A stretch of DNA of 33,264 nt from a bacterium (lineage in GTDB: Archaea; Nanoarchaeota; Nanoarchaeia; Woesearchaeales; UBA10216), in assembly GCA_024206195.1 (NCBI GenBank), contig JAAGZO010000073.1, positions 1 through 33,264 on the forward strand. Direction: 5' to 3'. Of this stretch, positions 14,557 through 23,988 are shown piece after piece; position 1 is the first letter of the stretch; each line of letters starts with the position of its first letter. The notes under the pieces were generated by a model, which did no database searches, had not been told where the DNA came from, and saw nothing but the letters and a program-made list of their open reading frames with translations. A program made the position numbers and the translations under genes.

Positions 14557-15642
14557 CTATACCATTCCCTGACTTATGCCCGGACTGAATGATGCAGCTC
14601 CTGCGCCAGCTGCGCCTCCGGCTGCGCTGCCCATCAATCCAGCGCCTACGCCAGCGCCAATACCGCCTGCGAATGCTCCGCCTATTGTTGCAGCTCCACC
14701 TAATAATCCCATTCCGAATTTCTTCCAGAATGAACTTTTCTTGTATGCCGTTCCAATTGTCTGAGCTGACTGATGTTGCTGTGCTTTAGACTTCTCTAAA
14801 TCTATCATTGCTGCCCACTGAGCATTTTGCTGATTCATTCCTTGACCTACATAGAACTGAGTCATCTGGTCTAGTTGCTGTTGTGCTGCCAGTTGAGCTT
14901 GAACATTTGTTGCCCCTCTTTGAACTTCTAATTGGTTAAGCCCTAAATCCTGTCCTCTTGTTTGTCCGGACACTTGACCTAACGCTTGCTGTGCTGCCAT
15001 TTGTTCTTGTAATCTTAGCTGAGCCGATTGACTTCCAGCTCCCAATGCTAAATTCTCAGTTCCTTGCATCGCCATTTTTTGCGCAAGGATTGGATTAACG
15101 CCAGCACCCGAAGCTGCCATTGCATGTTGAGATTGTATCCCCTTGTCTAGCGCACTCTGAAACTGCAGCTGAGCCAAACTTCCGCCTTCGCCTCTTGTCT
15201 GGCCGGCAAGCTGTTCCATTAATGCCATCTGATATTCTCTTGACTGAGCCTGATTTGTAGCGTCTATCTCTCCTACTTGCGGAGGTGCAACGCCCTCTCT
15301 TGCAGCAAGTCTATCGTTGAGCATTTTAAGCTGTTCTTCTAAATACGGATTATTATATCTGCCCTCATCAAACTCATAAGGTCTGGCTTTCATCTGATAG
15401 CCTTCTCTTTTTAGAGCCTCATCCTTAGCTTTGGATTTATCTTTGCCTGCCTGTTGAGTGGATTTTTTTGCAGACTTTGCAGCATCCAGTTCATTTTTCC
15501 ACGCAGTATATGCAGGGTTTACTTTCCCGCCCATAGCATCTCTGCCACTCAGAAACTTCTCAGGCTTCCGACCTTCGATTCCCCTTATTGTTTGTTGTTG
15601 CTGAGTTAAAGCATCAGCCTGTCCTTCATATCCGTATGGCAT
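14557..15642 (-). CDS. Gln/Ala-rich internal virion protein with Gly-rich membrane segment, 361 aa
   Basis: GGGAGG precedes the ATG. Residues 1-100 are polar and basic. The middle (about 105-290) is an Ala/Gln-rich helix with many QLRLQEQMAAQQ-type stretches, as in coiled-coil ejection proteins. Residues about 308-350 are a Gly/Ala-rich hydrophobic segment of glycine-zipper type that could span a membrane. It lies immediately after the large tail protein and is the first of three internal proteins, the place of the smallest ejection protein in podoviruses. Confidence 0.68.
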   Translation of the reverse strand: MPYGYEGQADALTQQQQTIRGIEGRKPEKFLSGRDAMGGKVNPAYTAWKNELDAAKSAKKSTQQAGKDKSKAKDEALKREGYQMKARPYEFDEGRYNNPYLEEQLKMLNDRLAAREGVAPPQVGEIDATNQAQSREYQMALMEQLAGQTRGEGGSLAQLQFQSALDKGIQSQHAMAASGAGVNPILAQKMAMQGTENLALGAGSQSAQLRLQEQMAAQQALGQVSGQTRGQDLGLNQLEVQRGATNVQAQLAAQQQLDQMTQFYVGQGMNQQNAQWAAMIDLEKSKAQQHQSAQTIGTAYKKSSFWKKFGMGLLGGAATIGGAFAGGIGAGVGAGLMGSAAGGAAGAGAASFSPGISQGMV

Positions 15643-15652
15643 TTCTACCTCC

Positions 15653-18600
15653 CTATGCTGCCCTCTTATCGGGGCTTATTTTTGCTATTCCCTTTTTAAT
15701 TCCTGCGTGTATGGTTATGGAGTTCAGCGTATATCCCTCGCCTTCACTTTCCAAATCCTCAAACTCCAAACTCATAGCTTCACATTTAGGGTATTTAGGT
15801 TTTATTTCTATTTCATAAACTCTGTCAGTAGTTCCACCGTAAGTACCATCGCCATAAGTGCCATCACCAAAAGTACCAGTATCCATGATAGTCGCAGCAT
15901 CGTAGTAAACAACATTTTGCCTAGATTCATCAAAGTCATAATAGCAAGTAATTTTAAGCTTATGGTCAGCTCTAAAATCTCCATGAACTATTAATCTGTA
16001 CAATCTTTGATACCCACCAATTTGCGCTAACTTCAGCCATCCAGTTCTCGCTTTAAGCCTTATGTCTTTTCCGCCATCTTGGTAAGTGTCTGATGATTCT
16101 TTAAAAACATTACCATCAGATTTAAGATACACATAATTATTATTCCATTTGATTGCGTCTACGGCTGAAGTGTTGTCGAATATTCCCCACTCACCGTAAA
16201 AATAATCGTATACAAGAGTAATGCTTTGGTCAGTCAAGAATCTAACTTGGTTGACATCTTCCATTAAAGTCTCAGACAAAATATTATAGTTATTGTATTT
16301 CTCTACCATTGCCCCAATATAGTTGACTGACAAATTTCTGCTAAGCATGTAGAACCCTTTGGCTGTCATGAATATCAATCCAGACGGAGTAAAAACCATC
16401 GACTTAGGTTGAGTACATCCAATATCAGTGGTTACTTCGACATCATTCGTAAAAGTAGAATTTATTCCGTAATTATTCGCAATGTCACCAGTGCGATAAT
16501 AAATATTATCTCTTTTAAATATTATTAAGTTCCCATCCATCTCTGTAAACTGCGTTACCTCTCCGCCTTTAGGCGTGATGTTTTTCTGTAGTTCCTCAGC
16601 AAACGCAACAGCCTCGCCAACAACAGTCGTTTTAGCTGGCCACAGAATATCGTTCTGGTCTATCAACATCGCCCTGTTTCTGTATATTGTTGCAAGCTTA
16701 CATGCAGGCGGTGCGACATTTTCAAAGATACCGCCAGTAACGTATATATAATTATTTCCTGTAATGTCGGCATCGGCATCATCGTCTGATATGCTGATTG
16801 TAGACGCAGACGTAGAATTATATGTAGGTGATGCAATAGACGTTACCCTGTAGTAAACAGTTCCGGTAGCAACCTCAGTTCTATACACTTCACAAACCAC
16901 ATTGTTTTTCTGAGTGAATGGATTGGTTGCTATGGTCAGGGTTGTTCTTCCGCCCGACAATGTTATCGAAGATGCAACACTTGGCGCTGACCTATGGATG
17001 TTGCCTTGCCTGTCTGTCCATTTCCAAACAGCCTTGTAGTAATAAAGCCCGGTTGCCATGTCACCTGAAACCGCTGAAGCTCCGCCATGAGTTACGAGGT
17101 TTTTTCCACCTACTCCATGACAAGTAGAGTCGTTTGAATGACCATTGTATTTTACAAGAAAATCGTTGAGTCTAGTTATGCACTCATCAGGAGTAGTCGG
17201 GGCTACAACGGATGTTGGGGAATGCCCCGTTGCCTCTTGCGCTGCATGGAACGCCCACCCTGCGCCTAGTTCCGCATCGTCATCATGTAAGTCGTAGTCA
17301 ACTAAAAGTTCAGTTACCAAAGCAACCAGAGTTGTATAATCGGTAGCATCGGGAGCTGCAATAGTGTTCACAGCGTCTGCCCCTGCGGTGTGGTCTGCAG
17401 CGTCTGCACAGTGAGCATTGTAGTTTGCTTTGCATTCGTTGGCTAAAAGCATAGCGTCAACCAAGTCCGGGTCAACAAGACTGGTTATCTTTGGCTTAAC
17501 ATGAAAGCCATGTTCGACCATAGTTCCACCATCATAACTTGCTAACTGGCCACCGACAATCAGTGAGTTTTTATTTATCTCACAATTGTTGAAAACATAA
17601 TCGCTAGAAAAATCCAGACTTGCCTTTACTATCCCCTTGACTGTGAATTGAAAAGAACTCTCAGTTAGAAGCCTCGAAACCTTCGGAAGCACCGCTTGGT
17701 ATGTATTGCCAACTTCACAATACCTCGGAAGTGCTTTATCTGTATTGTAGTACCCACCTAACATAGAGATTAACTTTCCGTCTATGTTGGTAGTAAACAT
17801 TACCACGCTTGTTTGATATTGAGAACCAACGCCATGACAAGTTGCATCGGCATCATGGCCATTGTATTTTAATTTCAAATCATTGAGCCTTGTCATGCAT
17901 TCGTCTAAGTCAGTCGGGGAAACAACTGATGCCGGAGTGTGGTCGCCTGCTTCCTGTGCAGCGTGGAATGCCCAACCAGCGCCCAATTCAGCGTCATCGT
18001 CATGTGCATCGTATGCTGCTAACAAATCGTCTACCAAGACTATTAACGATGCTAAATCGTAAGCATCAACAGAATTTACAAGGTTAGTTCCATCAGCTCC
18101 TGTCGTATGGTCTGATGTATCAGCACAATGAGAATTATATAAAGCCTTTAAGTCGTTTGCTAAGTTGCAAGCATTCTCTAAAGAATGTGAAACTCCAAAC
18201 AGAATGTAGCTCGGCTGCAAAGTGAAATTATGGGATAAGGTTAAGTAGTCAATCCCGTTTTCAGTAAACGCCTTTGCACCTAAACCGCAATTGTACCTTA
18301 TTATAGGAGCGCTTGCAGCTGCAATTTCAAGAGATGCATCTTTGCTAACAGCCTGAGTTTTTATCCAGTTCAAAGCAGCTGACGTTGAATCGTACATCTC
18401 ATAAAAGAATCTTGCCCTGTTGTCTGAAACCATTGTCGCTGTTATGTTTACCGCACTATTCACCGCATCGGAATCAATTGTAGTCGGTGCTAATATTTGG
18501 ACTAAGTTCTCATTGTAGCAAGCAGCCCTTATGCCTGTAGCAGCTAAATGCCATCCTATCCAAACATCATCGTTATTATTATTTGTTATTACCGTTAAAC

Positions 18601-19417
18601 TTTTAACTGTCGTTTCAGCTATTGTAGCAGTAGCATCATGAGAGCCACTTGATAGAATTTTAAGAATTTTTATATTCCCGGCATTATCAGGATATGCAAT
18701 ATAAAAAGTTCCAGTGCCAGTATCAACATCCAACATGAAGTCTGTAGTTCTTGCGTCTGACACTATGGTTACGGGAGTGCCTATTACGGATGGATTACTT
18801 GATGACATCTTTGCATATCTTATTCTTGCAGCTGACCTGTATACAACAAAAAGGTTTCCGCCTGATGCAGCACACTTTGGCATGTCACCTGATGAATCTA
18901 TCTCGTAATCGTTTACTAAAATAGTATTCGATTCGGAGTCAATCACGCTTACCCTTATACCGCCCCTTGAATCCTGCCATGCGTGTAATTCTATTCCGTC
19001 AGTCACCGCCATGTCTATTTCTGATTGCTCGGCATCGTTGGCGATTATTTTGTCGTATCCAATTGTTACCGGGGTAAACTTACCCCTCTCTACCCATAAG
19101 TCCTTAGTTGACGAATATGTGTAATACTTGGAAGCATCGAACAACAATAACTCGGTGTCGTTGTTAAACCCCATTAAAGCTTCACCATCGGTTATATCTG
19201 TTTCATTGTTGTTAATATCATACATCAATGTCGAAAGAGCAACATATCCGTATCTCTTAGAAACAAACCCACCGTAAGCTGCATCACTTGCCGGACTCTT
19301 AGATAAGACTCCATTCTCAAGAGCAAGCAATTTATCTACAAGCTTGCCCGGTGTCTTGGTATCAAGACCTTGAGCAAACGGCATAGCCATCGTATGTTCT
19401 GATAGTTTTCCTGCCAT
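15653..19417 (-). CDS. Large tail (stabilisation/hub-type) protein carrying two His-rich inserts
   Basis: The N-terminus has a PFAQGLDTKTPGKLVDKLLAL segment followed shortly by SKRYGYVALS. This GLDTKT...GKLL.LEN...KR.GY pattern marks a family of large podovirus tail proteins that I associate with tail tube/stabilisation function (P22 gp10 as model). The C-terminal half has WPAKTTVVGE and long beta repeats of propeller type. Two inserts of 120 residues (DNA 17825-18184 and 17108-17467), unlike the rest, are copies of the repeat in the 518-residue protein. The start is taken at ATG 19417; the frame is open to TTG 19432, which overlaps the upstream gene and has no ribosome site. Without the inserts the length would be about 1010 aa. 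Confidence 0.72.
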   Translation of the reverse strand: MAGKLSEHTMAMPFAQGLDTKTPGKLVDKLLALENGVLSKSPASDAAYGGFVSKRYGYVALSTLMYDINNNETDITDGEALMGFNNDTELLLFDASKYYTYSSTKDLWVERGKFTPVTIGYDKIIANDAEQSEIDMAVTDGIELHAWQDSRGGIRVSVIDSESNTILVNDYEIDSSGDMPKCAASGGNLFVVYRSAARIRYAKMSSSNPSVIGTPVTIVSDARTTDFMLDVDTGTGTFYIAYPDNAGNIKILKILSSGSHDATATIAETTVKSLTVITNNNNDDVWIGWHLAATGIRAACYNENLVQILAPTTIDSDAVNSAVNITATMVSDNRARFFYEMYDSTSAALNWIKTQAVSKDASLEIAAASAPIIRYNCGLGAKAFTENGIDYLTLSHNFTLQPSYILFGVSHSLENACNLANDLKALYNSHCADTSDHTTGADGTNLVNSVDAYDLASLIVLVDDLLAAYDAHDDDAELGAGWAFHAAQEAGDHTPASVVSPTDLDECMTRLNDLKLKYNGHDADATCHGVGSQYQTSVVMFTTNIDGKLISMLGGYYNTDKALPRYCEVGNTYQAVLPKVSRLLTESSFQFTVKGIVKASLDFSSDYVFNNCEINKNSLIVGGQLASYDGGTMVEHGFHVKPKITSLVDPDLVDAMLLANECKANYNAHCADAADHTAGADAVNTIAAPDATDYTTLVALVTELLVDYDLHDDDAELGAGWAFHAAQEATGHSPTSVVAPTTPDECITRLNDFLVKYNGHSNDSTCHGVGGKNLVTHGGASAVSGDMATGLYYYKAVWKWTDRQGNIHRSAPSVASSITLSGGRTTLTIATNPFTQKNNVVCEVYRTEVATGTVYYRVTSIASPTYNSTSASTISISDDDADADITGNNYIYVTGGIFENVAPPACKLATIYRNRAMLIDQNDILWPAKTTVVGEAVAFAEELQKNITPKGGEVTQFTEMDGNLIIFKRDNIYYRTGDIANNYGINSTFTNDVEVTTDIGCTQPKSMVFTPSGLIFMTAKGFYMLSRNLSVNYIGAMVEKYNNYNILSETLMEDVNQVRFLTDQSITLVYDYFYGEWGIFDNTSAVDAIKWNNNYVYLKSDGNVFKESSDTYQDGGKDIRLKARTGWLKLAQIGGYQRLYRLIVHGDFRADHKLKITCYYDFDESRQNVVYYDAATIMDTGTFGDGTYGDGTYGGTTDRVYEIEIKPKYPKCEAMSLEFEDLESEGEGYTLNSITIHAGIKKGIAKISPDKRAA
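17108..17467 (-). repeat. His-rich 120-residue module, copy 2 in the tail protein
   Basis: It aligns without gaps to copy 1 (239 residues apart). Shared elements: LAN-x-x-K-x-x-YN-x-HCAD near the start, DH(T)xGAD, a TLVALVTELLVDYD helix, DDDAELGAGWAFHAAQE, ECxTRLND and YNGHxxDxTCHGVG at the end. Confidence 0.85.
17825..18184 (-). repeat. His-rich 120-residue module, copy 1 in the tail protein
   Basis: It has the same elements as copy 2 and the repeats of the protein at 5956-7512. The sequence on both sides of the insert is beta-type, whereas the module is helical, which marks it as a domain inserted in a loop. Confidence 0.85.
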
Positions 19418-19421
19418 ATCT

Positions 19422-20678
19422 TTATAACTCAAAGGCTACAAGTTTTGTTTTCTTTACCAGCGCTGCACATGCTGCGTTGGTAGTCCTAAGCCTGACCTTG
19501 TAATTATAAGTTCCAGCTCCTATTATATCTACATGCTGCAAACTACTGGAAGGTGTCCACATCGGGGCGTAATGTAAGAGATACCCTATATAGCTGCCAT
19601 CTCTAGTAAATGCCACTATAGCACTCCCTGTACTTAGAGAGCCAACGTGACCGCCATTTGAATCAGCGTCAGACATGCACATCAGCATTACCGGCCTTCC
19701 GGTTGTAGTTATTGTTATGCTTAAATTCGTTACATCAACAAAAGATGTGCTGCTTGTCTGAAAGTTTCCGCTTGAAGATGACACTTGCTGCCCTAAAGCA
19801 GAAAGTTTTGGCCTAGTTACATTAGCATTTAATATCTTTGCAGTTGTAACATTGTCATCAAGAATTTTTGCTGTAGTCACAGCGTCATCTTTTATCTTTG
19901 CTGTTTCAACGGCATCGGTTGCGATGCTGTCTGCTTCCGCCTGACCCCATGTAGCGTTACCACTTCCGTCTGTTTTTAGAATATACTTGTTTGTAGGTGA
20001 TGCAGCATACTGTAGTGATGTTGAAAGCGTCAGGTCGTCAACTGACGGGCTTCTATCTGCAGCAAGATTTCCTGATGTGTCTATTGTCACAAGAGAAGTG
20101 CTTGCTGGTAAAGCTGCAGGAAAGATTATATCGTAATCAGCTGCTAGGCTTGACGGTGATTTAAGCTTTACATATGCAGTAATCCCGGCTGATGCTTCTC
20201 TAAGCCAGATGTCACCGGTGTTTAGTTTCATCGGAACATTTGTGACGTTGTTTGAATAGAGCCAAAGAGTAGTCGTACCGCCAACGTAAGTAACTGCTGC
20301 ATTTCCTGAAGGCAATCCACCGATAGAACCAGCTCCTGCGTTTACCGAACCAGATGACGTAATCTGCACTGAGTTTGAACTTGCATCTCTGTAGTAAAGC
20401 TCACCACTTAAACTATATATAGTCCTTGCATCGGTTAATCCGGAAAGCTGAGTTGCCAAGCTCAAGCCCTTCATATCTATTGCAAGCTGGTTTGAATAAT
20501 CAAGAGAAGCATTCATGTTTATTGCTGCCGGAGTAATCTTCTTTCCGTAACCTGTCGTATGGTCATGTGCGTCTACCGTACTAAGTGCAGTGTTAAGCAT
20601 TGTAGCCCAAGTCGGACTTGGCTTTACGCTTACCTCCGGTAAAGTCAAACTCATGTATGATGTAACTGTGTCAGCCAT
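19422..20678 (-). CDS. Fibre-like tail protein, 418 aa
   Basis: AAGGAG precedes the ATG. The N-terminal 50 residues (LTLPEVSVKPSPTWATMLN, then VDAHDHTTG and ITPAAINMN) match an attachment domain that I recall from fibre or collar proteins of metagenomic podoviruses, in which a Trp-Ala-x-x-LN and a HDHxxG motif recur. A beta-type shaft follows, and near residues 245-295 a tandem V-x-T-A-K-I repeat (DDAVTTAKILDDNVTTAKIL) of the kind common in trimeric fibres. A C-terminal domain of about 110 residues could bind a receptor. It precedes the large tail protein. Confidence 0.7.
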   Translation of the reverse strand: MADTVTSYMSLTLPEVSVKPSPTWATMLNTALSTVDAHDHTTGYGKKITPAAINMNASLDYSNQLAIDMKGLSLATQLSGLTDARTIYSLSGELYYRDASSNSVQITSSGSVNAGAGSIGGLPSGNAAVTYVGGTTTLWLYSNNVTNVPMKLNTGDIWLREASAGITAYVKLKSPSSLAADYDIIFPAALPASTSLVTIDTSGNLAADRSPSVDDLTLSTSLQYAASPTNKYILKTDGSGNATWGQAEADSIATDAVETAKIKDDAVTTAKILDDNVTTAKILNANVTRPKLSALGQQVSSSSGNFQTSSTSFVDVTNLSITITTTGRPVMLMCMSDADSNGGHVGSLSTGSAIVAFTRDGSYIGYLLHYAPMWTPSSSLQHVDIIGAGTYNYKVRLRTTNAACAALVKKTKLVAFEL

Positions 20679-20690
20679 TTTAATCTCCTT

Positions 20691-21461
20691 TTAAAAAACC
20701 CATAAATCAACAGTAACCGATGTTGATATTGGATTGTCGTATATTTTATGGATTGAAACACTCTCCATTGTAGTCGCACTACCATTCACAGTAACCGCAC
20801 CAGCAACATCGTTATTTTGTCCTCTTATGTCTATGTAATCATCGACTGCAAGCTTGATAATAGAGGATGAACCGAGAACATTCCAGTTTAAGCTATTAAA
20901 GTGAATTTCCGACCCTCTGGTAACAAGAGCGCCATTTTTGTAAATCCTTCCTTCGCCTGTGGCGTTAGCAGCACTTCCACCTAACGGGATAGAGTATGAA
21001 ACATTGTAGTATCCAGCAACCGGAGCTGTAAACTTCCAAGCTGCCCCGACAGTGACGGCATCATGTGAATCATATATTTCATGCTGATAATCTATTATCT
21101 CTGTTGCGCCAGCTGCGACAGATGTATTAGCAGACACAGCTCCCTCTACCCAATAGGATGCAAACACAGCCTCAGAGTTTGGCTGAGAGTATGCGTTCAG
21201 TGTTATTGTTTTGTCGCTTTGAGTTCCAAGCTCAGTTTTTATAACAGCATTCGTATTTTTCTTAACAACAATTATTCCATTCGGAACTCTTTCTAATTTA
21301 TGATAGATGGTGCAGGGGCTTCCGAAAGTAATCGACTGATTTTCAAATAGAACTCCATTAAGGATTTCTTTGTCAATAATTTGCTTTAGCGACCTTTTGG
21401 TAAATCCCTGCACTCTATCTAAGTTTTCATCGCCACTTACTATTGTTTCTAATTCTTTCAT
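20691..21461 (-). CDS. Fibre protein with C1q/TNF-like C-terminal domain, 256 aa
   Basis: Residues about 50-75 hold a HKLERVPNGIIVVKKNT element common in phage fibres. The second half has the strand pattern of a C1q/TNF-like jelly roll: WKFTAPVAGYYNVSYSI, then RIYKNGALVTRGSE, and a SSIIKLAVDDYIDIRG strand pair. Such domains often form the receptor-binding tip of trimeric fibres. It overlaps the adaptor gene end by four bases, so it belongs to the same operon. Assignment rests on pattern, not on a search. Confidence 0.65.
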   Translation of the reverse strand: MKELETIVSGDENLDRVQGFTKRSLKQIIDKEILNGVLFENQSITFGSPCTIYHKLERVPNGIIVVKKNTNAVIKTELGTQSDKTITLNAYSQPNSEAVFASYWVEGAVSANTSVAAGATEIIDYQHEIYDSHDAVTVGAAWKFTAPVAGYYNVSYSIPLGGSAANATGEGRIYKNGALVTRGSEIHFNSLNWNVLGSSSIIKLAVDDYIDIRGQNNDVAGAVTVNGSATTMESVSIHKIYDNPISTSVTVDLWVF

Positions 21462-22183
21462 TTTCTTCTTTTAAGTAAATTATCCCATGCCTGTCTTGAA
21501 ACAGTCGTTTCAAAGTATCCGGCAGTATCAACTATCTTTTCAGGATTTGCTCTATCTCTCATCGCAGCCTTCTCATCCAACTCTCCTGCAAGTTTTGCAA
21601 ACAGACTTTGTAAAACAGTGCTGTCGCTTTCCTGTCTATCTTTAACTAGGATTGATGCGTAAAGAACTGCGTAATCTTCATATCCATTGTATCCATCAAC
21701 GGTGTCAGAGCCTGTAGAAAGGTCGCTGTGATACGGCCTCCATACGACTCTCATTTTATCCGTACTGTTATCAGGTGGGTAATCTAATATTAGTTTTTTA
21801 TCTTCTAGTTGGTATCGGACAGAATATTTATTATAAGAAATAACTCCCGTTCTATCGTTGTCATCCCATCTGTCCATAGGAAACCAAACATCAGTCGTAG
21901 CCGAACCAGTTCCAGTGTCAAGCATGTCAACACCGTCAAGAATATAAAAAGTCGTAATGAGTGTATCGAGGTCATATTCCGCTTGTCCAGAAACAAGGCT
22001 TATCGTAGTTCTCTGTCTTAAATATGTTTCACCGAAAGCCCTGTAAAGCTTATCTCTTAATTCAGCAAGACCCTGATTTAAAAAATCATCGAGGTAAGTA
22101 TCCTCAATGTTAGGGTCGTTGTTCGTGTCAGTTCTATTCCTGACCTTAGTTCTCAATGTTGTTAGTGTAACCGTTTTAGCCAT
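21458..22183 (-). CDS. Head-tail adaptor (connector) protein, 241 aa
   Basis: AGGAG precedes the ATG. The N-terminus (TLRTKVRNRTD, then a YLDDFLNQGLAELRDKL helix) and the middle YDLDTLITTFYILDGV and LxLDYPPDNSTDKMRVVWRPYHxDL segments follow the pattern of the podovirus gp4/tail-tubular-A-like adaptors that sit under the portal. A helix with YEDYAVLYASILVKDR near residue 170 is also typical. Its place two genes downstream of the capsid protein agrees. Confidence 0.72.
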   Translation of the reverse strand: MAKTVTLTTLRTKVRNRTDTNNDPNIEDTYLDDFLNQGLAELRDKLYRAFGETYLRQRTTISLVSGQAEYDLDTLITTFYILDGVDMLDTGTGSATTDVWFPMDRWDDNDRTGVISYNKYSVRYQLEDKKLILDYPPDNSTDKMRVVWRPYHSDLSTGSDTVDGYNGYEDYAVLYASILVKDRQESDSTVLQSLFAKLAGELDEKAAMRDRANPEKIVDTAGYFETTVSRQAWDNLLKRRK

Positions 22184-22205
22184 GACGTTCTCCTTATAAG
22201 GAAAT

Positions 22206-22224
22206 GGGGAGCGTTAAGCTCCCC
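22206..22224 (-). terminator. GC-rich hairpin after the small head-protein gene
   Basis: GGGGAGC (22206-22212), a five-base loop and GCTCCCC (22218-22224) form a perfect seven-pair stem, with partial extension by GGAA/TTCC on the outside. It lies between the 131-residue head gene and the adaptor gene. There is no clear T run on the minus strand, so it may reduce rather than stop transcription, or protect the capsid-region mRNA. Confidence 0.45.
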
Positions 22225-22230
22225 GTATTC

Positions 22231-22626
22231 CTAGTAATCTACGCCTGAGTCAATAAATGAAACCTCAAATGAAATACTTTGATTTGCATCATAAGCCGAT
22301 GGTTCTTCCGCAGTCGTACCATCTGAAGTTTTGTAAGTCTGAATAGTCATCGTTTTTGCAGATAAATCAATTTCACATATTTTCACTTCAATGTCTGCAA
22401 GCGAAGCAACTGGAAGCTGAATGTCTGCTTTCATGTTCAAAACTTTAGTTCCAACATCAGTAAACGTGACCGTAAACTTTCCAACATCTGCCCGTACAAC
22501 TGACCATCCTCTACCTACATTGTAAGTTGCAGATGGACTGCTGGTATCGTTAGGAAAGAATCTCCCCTTAACGGATACTTCTTTATTCATCAACCCACTT
22601 ATCTTTTTAGTGCCTGTATTAAACAT
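22231..22626 (-). CDS. Small head protein (decoration-type), 131 aa
   Basis: AAGGAG precedes the ATG. The protein is all-beta in character, with GRFFPNDTSSPSATYNVGRGWSV, a GKFTVTF strand and repeated DIxVxIxEID-type strands. It lies just downstream of the major capsid gene, where podoviruses often carry a small decoration or head-completion protein, and is bracketed by two strong hairpins. The function is inferred from position and fold type only. Confidence 0.6.
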   Translation of the reverse strand: MFNTGTKKISGLMNKEVSVKGRFFPNDTSSPSATYNVGRGWSVVRADVGKFTVTFTDVGTKVLNMKADIQLPVASLADIEVKICEIDLSAKTMTIQTYKTSDGTTAEEPSAYDANQSISFEVSFIDSGVDY

Positions 22627-22652
22627 TTTATACTCCTTGCAAGTTTTAAGTT

Positions 22653-22676
22653 GAGAGGGGCGGTTAAACCCCTCTC
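22653..22676 (-). terminator. GC-rich hairpin after the major capsid gene
   Basis: GAGAGGGG (22653-22660) and CCCCTCTC (22669-22676) form an eight-pair perfect stem with an eight-base loop. It is just downstream of the capsid stop codon on the minus strand and is not followed by a T run. A partial terminator or an mRNA 3'-end protector after the most abundant product is plausible. Confidence 0.5.
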
Positions 22677-22694
22677 CCCTTACTTATATTCGAG

Positions 22695-23954
22695 TTATCC
22701 GAGATAAATATTAACATTCCATCCCGGTGCTGAACCAACTAACTGTCCGTAGTAAAGCATTCTTACTTCATACGCAGTTGTTGATGCGCCTCTGAGCATT
22801 ACCAAACCATCTTCCTCTAAGAAATGAGGAATTGCGCCCATTGAACCGACATACCAAGTATCCATCTGGACACCGAATGCCATCTTTGATGGGCAGAATG
22901 GGTCTGCTACGCAAAGAACTGTCTGACCTTTCATTCCGTAAAGAACAACACCCTTGAATGAAATTGTCGGTGTTATAACTATGTCAGCAATCTCCACTTT
23001 TGAACCAAGAGATTTTTTCAGATTTGCGAGTTTGCTTGGGTGCATGAAAATGTGAGAGAGCTTCCCACCATGAATTGTGACAATTTTTTCTGCGTCAATG
23101 AAGGCTTCCTCTATCGGAACGCCTGAACCATCATGGTAACATCCGCCCTGTCTGATTTCGTCAGTAGTTCTAGTTACTCCAAAGAAAGAAGCTGCAAGCT
23201 TCGTTGCTCTGATTGAAGAACCAGCTGAGTTCATGTATGGCATCCATGCCTGAAGTCCACTCATCTTGCCATCATAATCACCCTGCACAAAGAGGTAGTC
23301 ATTCTGTGCTGCGCCTGACCATGTATCCAGAGTACCACTCATTGTTACATAGCCTGTCATCCTGTCAACTGAGCTAACTGAAAGCGAACCTGAATGGACA
23401 GTTCCGCCTCCGTCTACGCTATCAGCTACAATAACCTGTCCTACTTCAAAATTGACAACATCTTCCGGATTTACTAAACGTAAAACAGCGTGACCAAGTT
23501 CTCCTGCGCCTGCTCCTGCTCCTGTATTAAGAATCTGGCCTATTGAACCAGAGCCAGTTCCATAAAGTGCCTGACAAGCAGAATCCATCAGAGTATTAAT
23601 CAGACCGTCTATTTCCATCTGCTTTGCTTCGAGAAACGCTTTTTCTTTTCCCTTCGATGCTTTGATTGCCTTATCTTCGATGTAACATACGCCAAAATCA
23701 TCGGCTACTGTAATCTGGAAATCAGAGAGCTTGGATGCGTATGCATTCGACTGTGCATTTGTGAAGGTTGCGCTTCTACCCTGTGGCCTTCCGAATCTCA
23801 GGGGCTGTTTCCATGAATCACCGCCTAAGTCGGGTTTTTTTGCCAGCATAGCAAGCAGGGGTCTGTCTTTTAAAGACACATCCTCAATTACATTCTGAGG
23901 ATACATTTCTTTTAATGCGGAATTAATTTCCGTAAAATTCATTGTAGTCGCCAT
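22695..23954 (-). CDS. Major capsid protein
   Basis: AAGGAG precedes the ATG. The length of 419 aa and the position after portal and scaffold fit a podovirus major capsid protein. The N-terminus reads (F)TEINSALKEMYP, then SLKDRPLLAML, an arrangement I recall from capsid proteins of uncultured podoviruses. A central Ala/Gly-rich part and the C-terminal FLEEDGLVMLRGASTTAYEV and YGQLVGSAPGWNV segments support the assignment. A P22- or HK97-like fold is expected, but I cannot name a subfamily. Confidence 0.82.
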   Translation of the reverse strand: MATTMNFTEINSALKEMYPQNVIEDVSLKDRPLLAMLAKKPDLGGDSWKQPLRFGRPQGRSATFTNAQSNAYASKLSDFQITVADDFGVCYIEDKAIKASKGKEKAFLEAKQMEIDGLINTLMDSACQALYGTGSGSIGQILNTGAGAGAGELGHAVLRLVNPEDVVNFEVGQVIVADSVDGGGTVHSGSLSVSSVDRMTGYVTMSGTLDTWSGAAQNDYLFVQGDYDGKMSGLQAWMPYMNSAGSSIRATKLAASFFGVTRTTDEIRQGGCYHDGSGVPIEEAFIDAEKIVTIHGGKLSHIFMHPSKLANLKKSLGSKVEIADIVITPTISFKGVVLYGMKGQTVLCVADPFCPSKMAFGVQMDTWYVGSMGAIPHFLEEDGLVMLRGASTTAYEVRMLYYGQLVGSAPGWNVNIYLG

Positions 23955-23988
23955 AACAATCTCCTTATTGTTACAGCATCGCTACGCT

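Noticed and set aside
14576..14789. Pro/Ala-rich plus-strand frames
   Set aside because: Complement of the Gly/Ala-rich end of the 361-residue internal protein.
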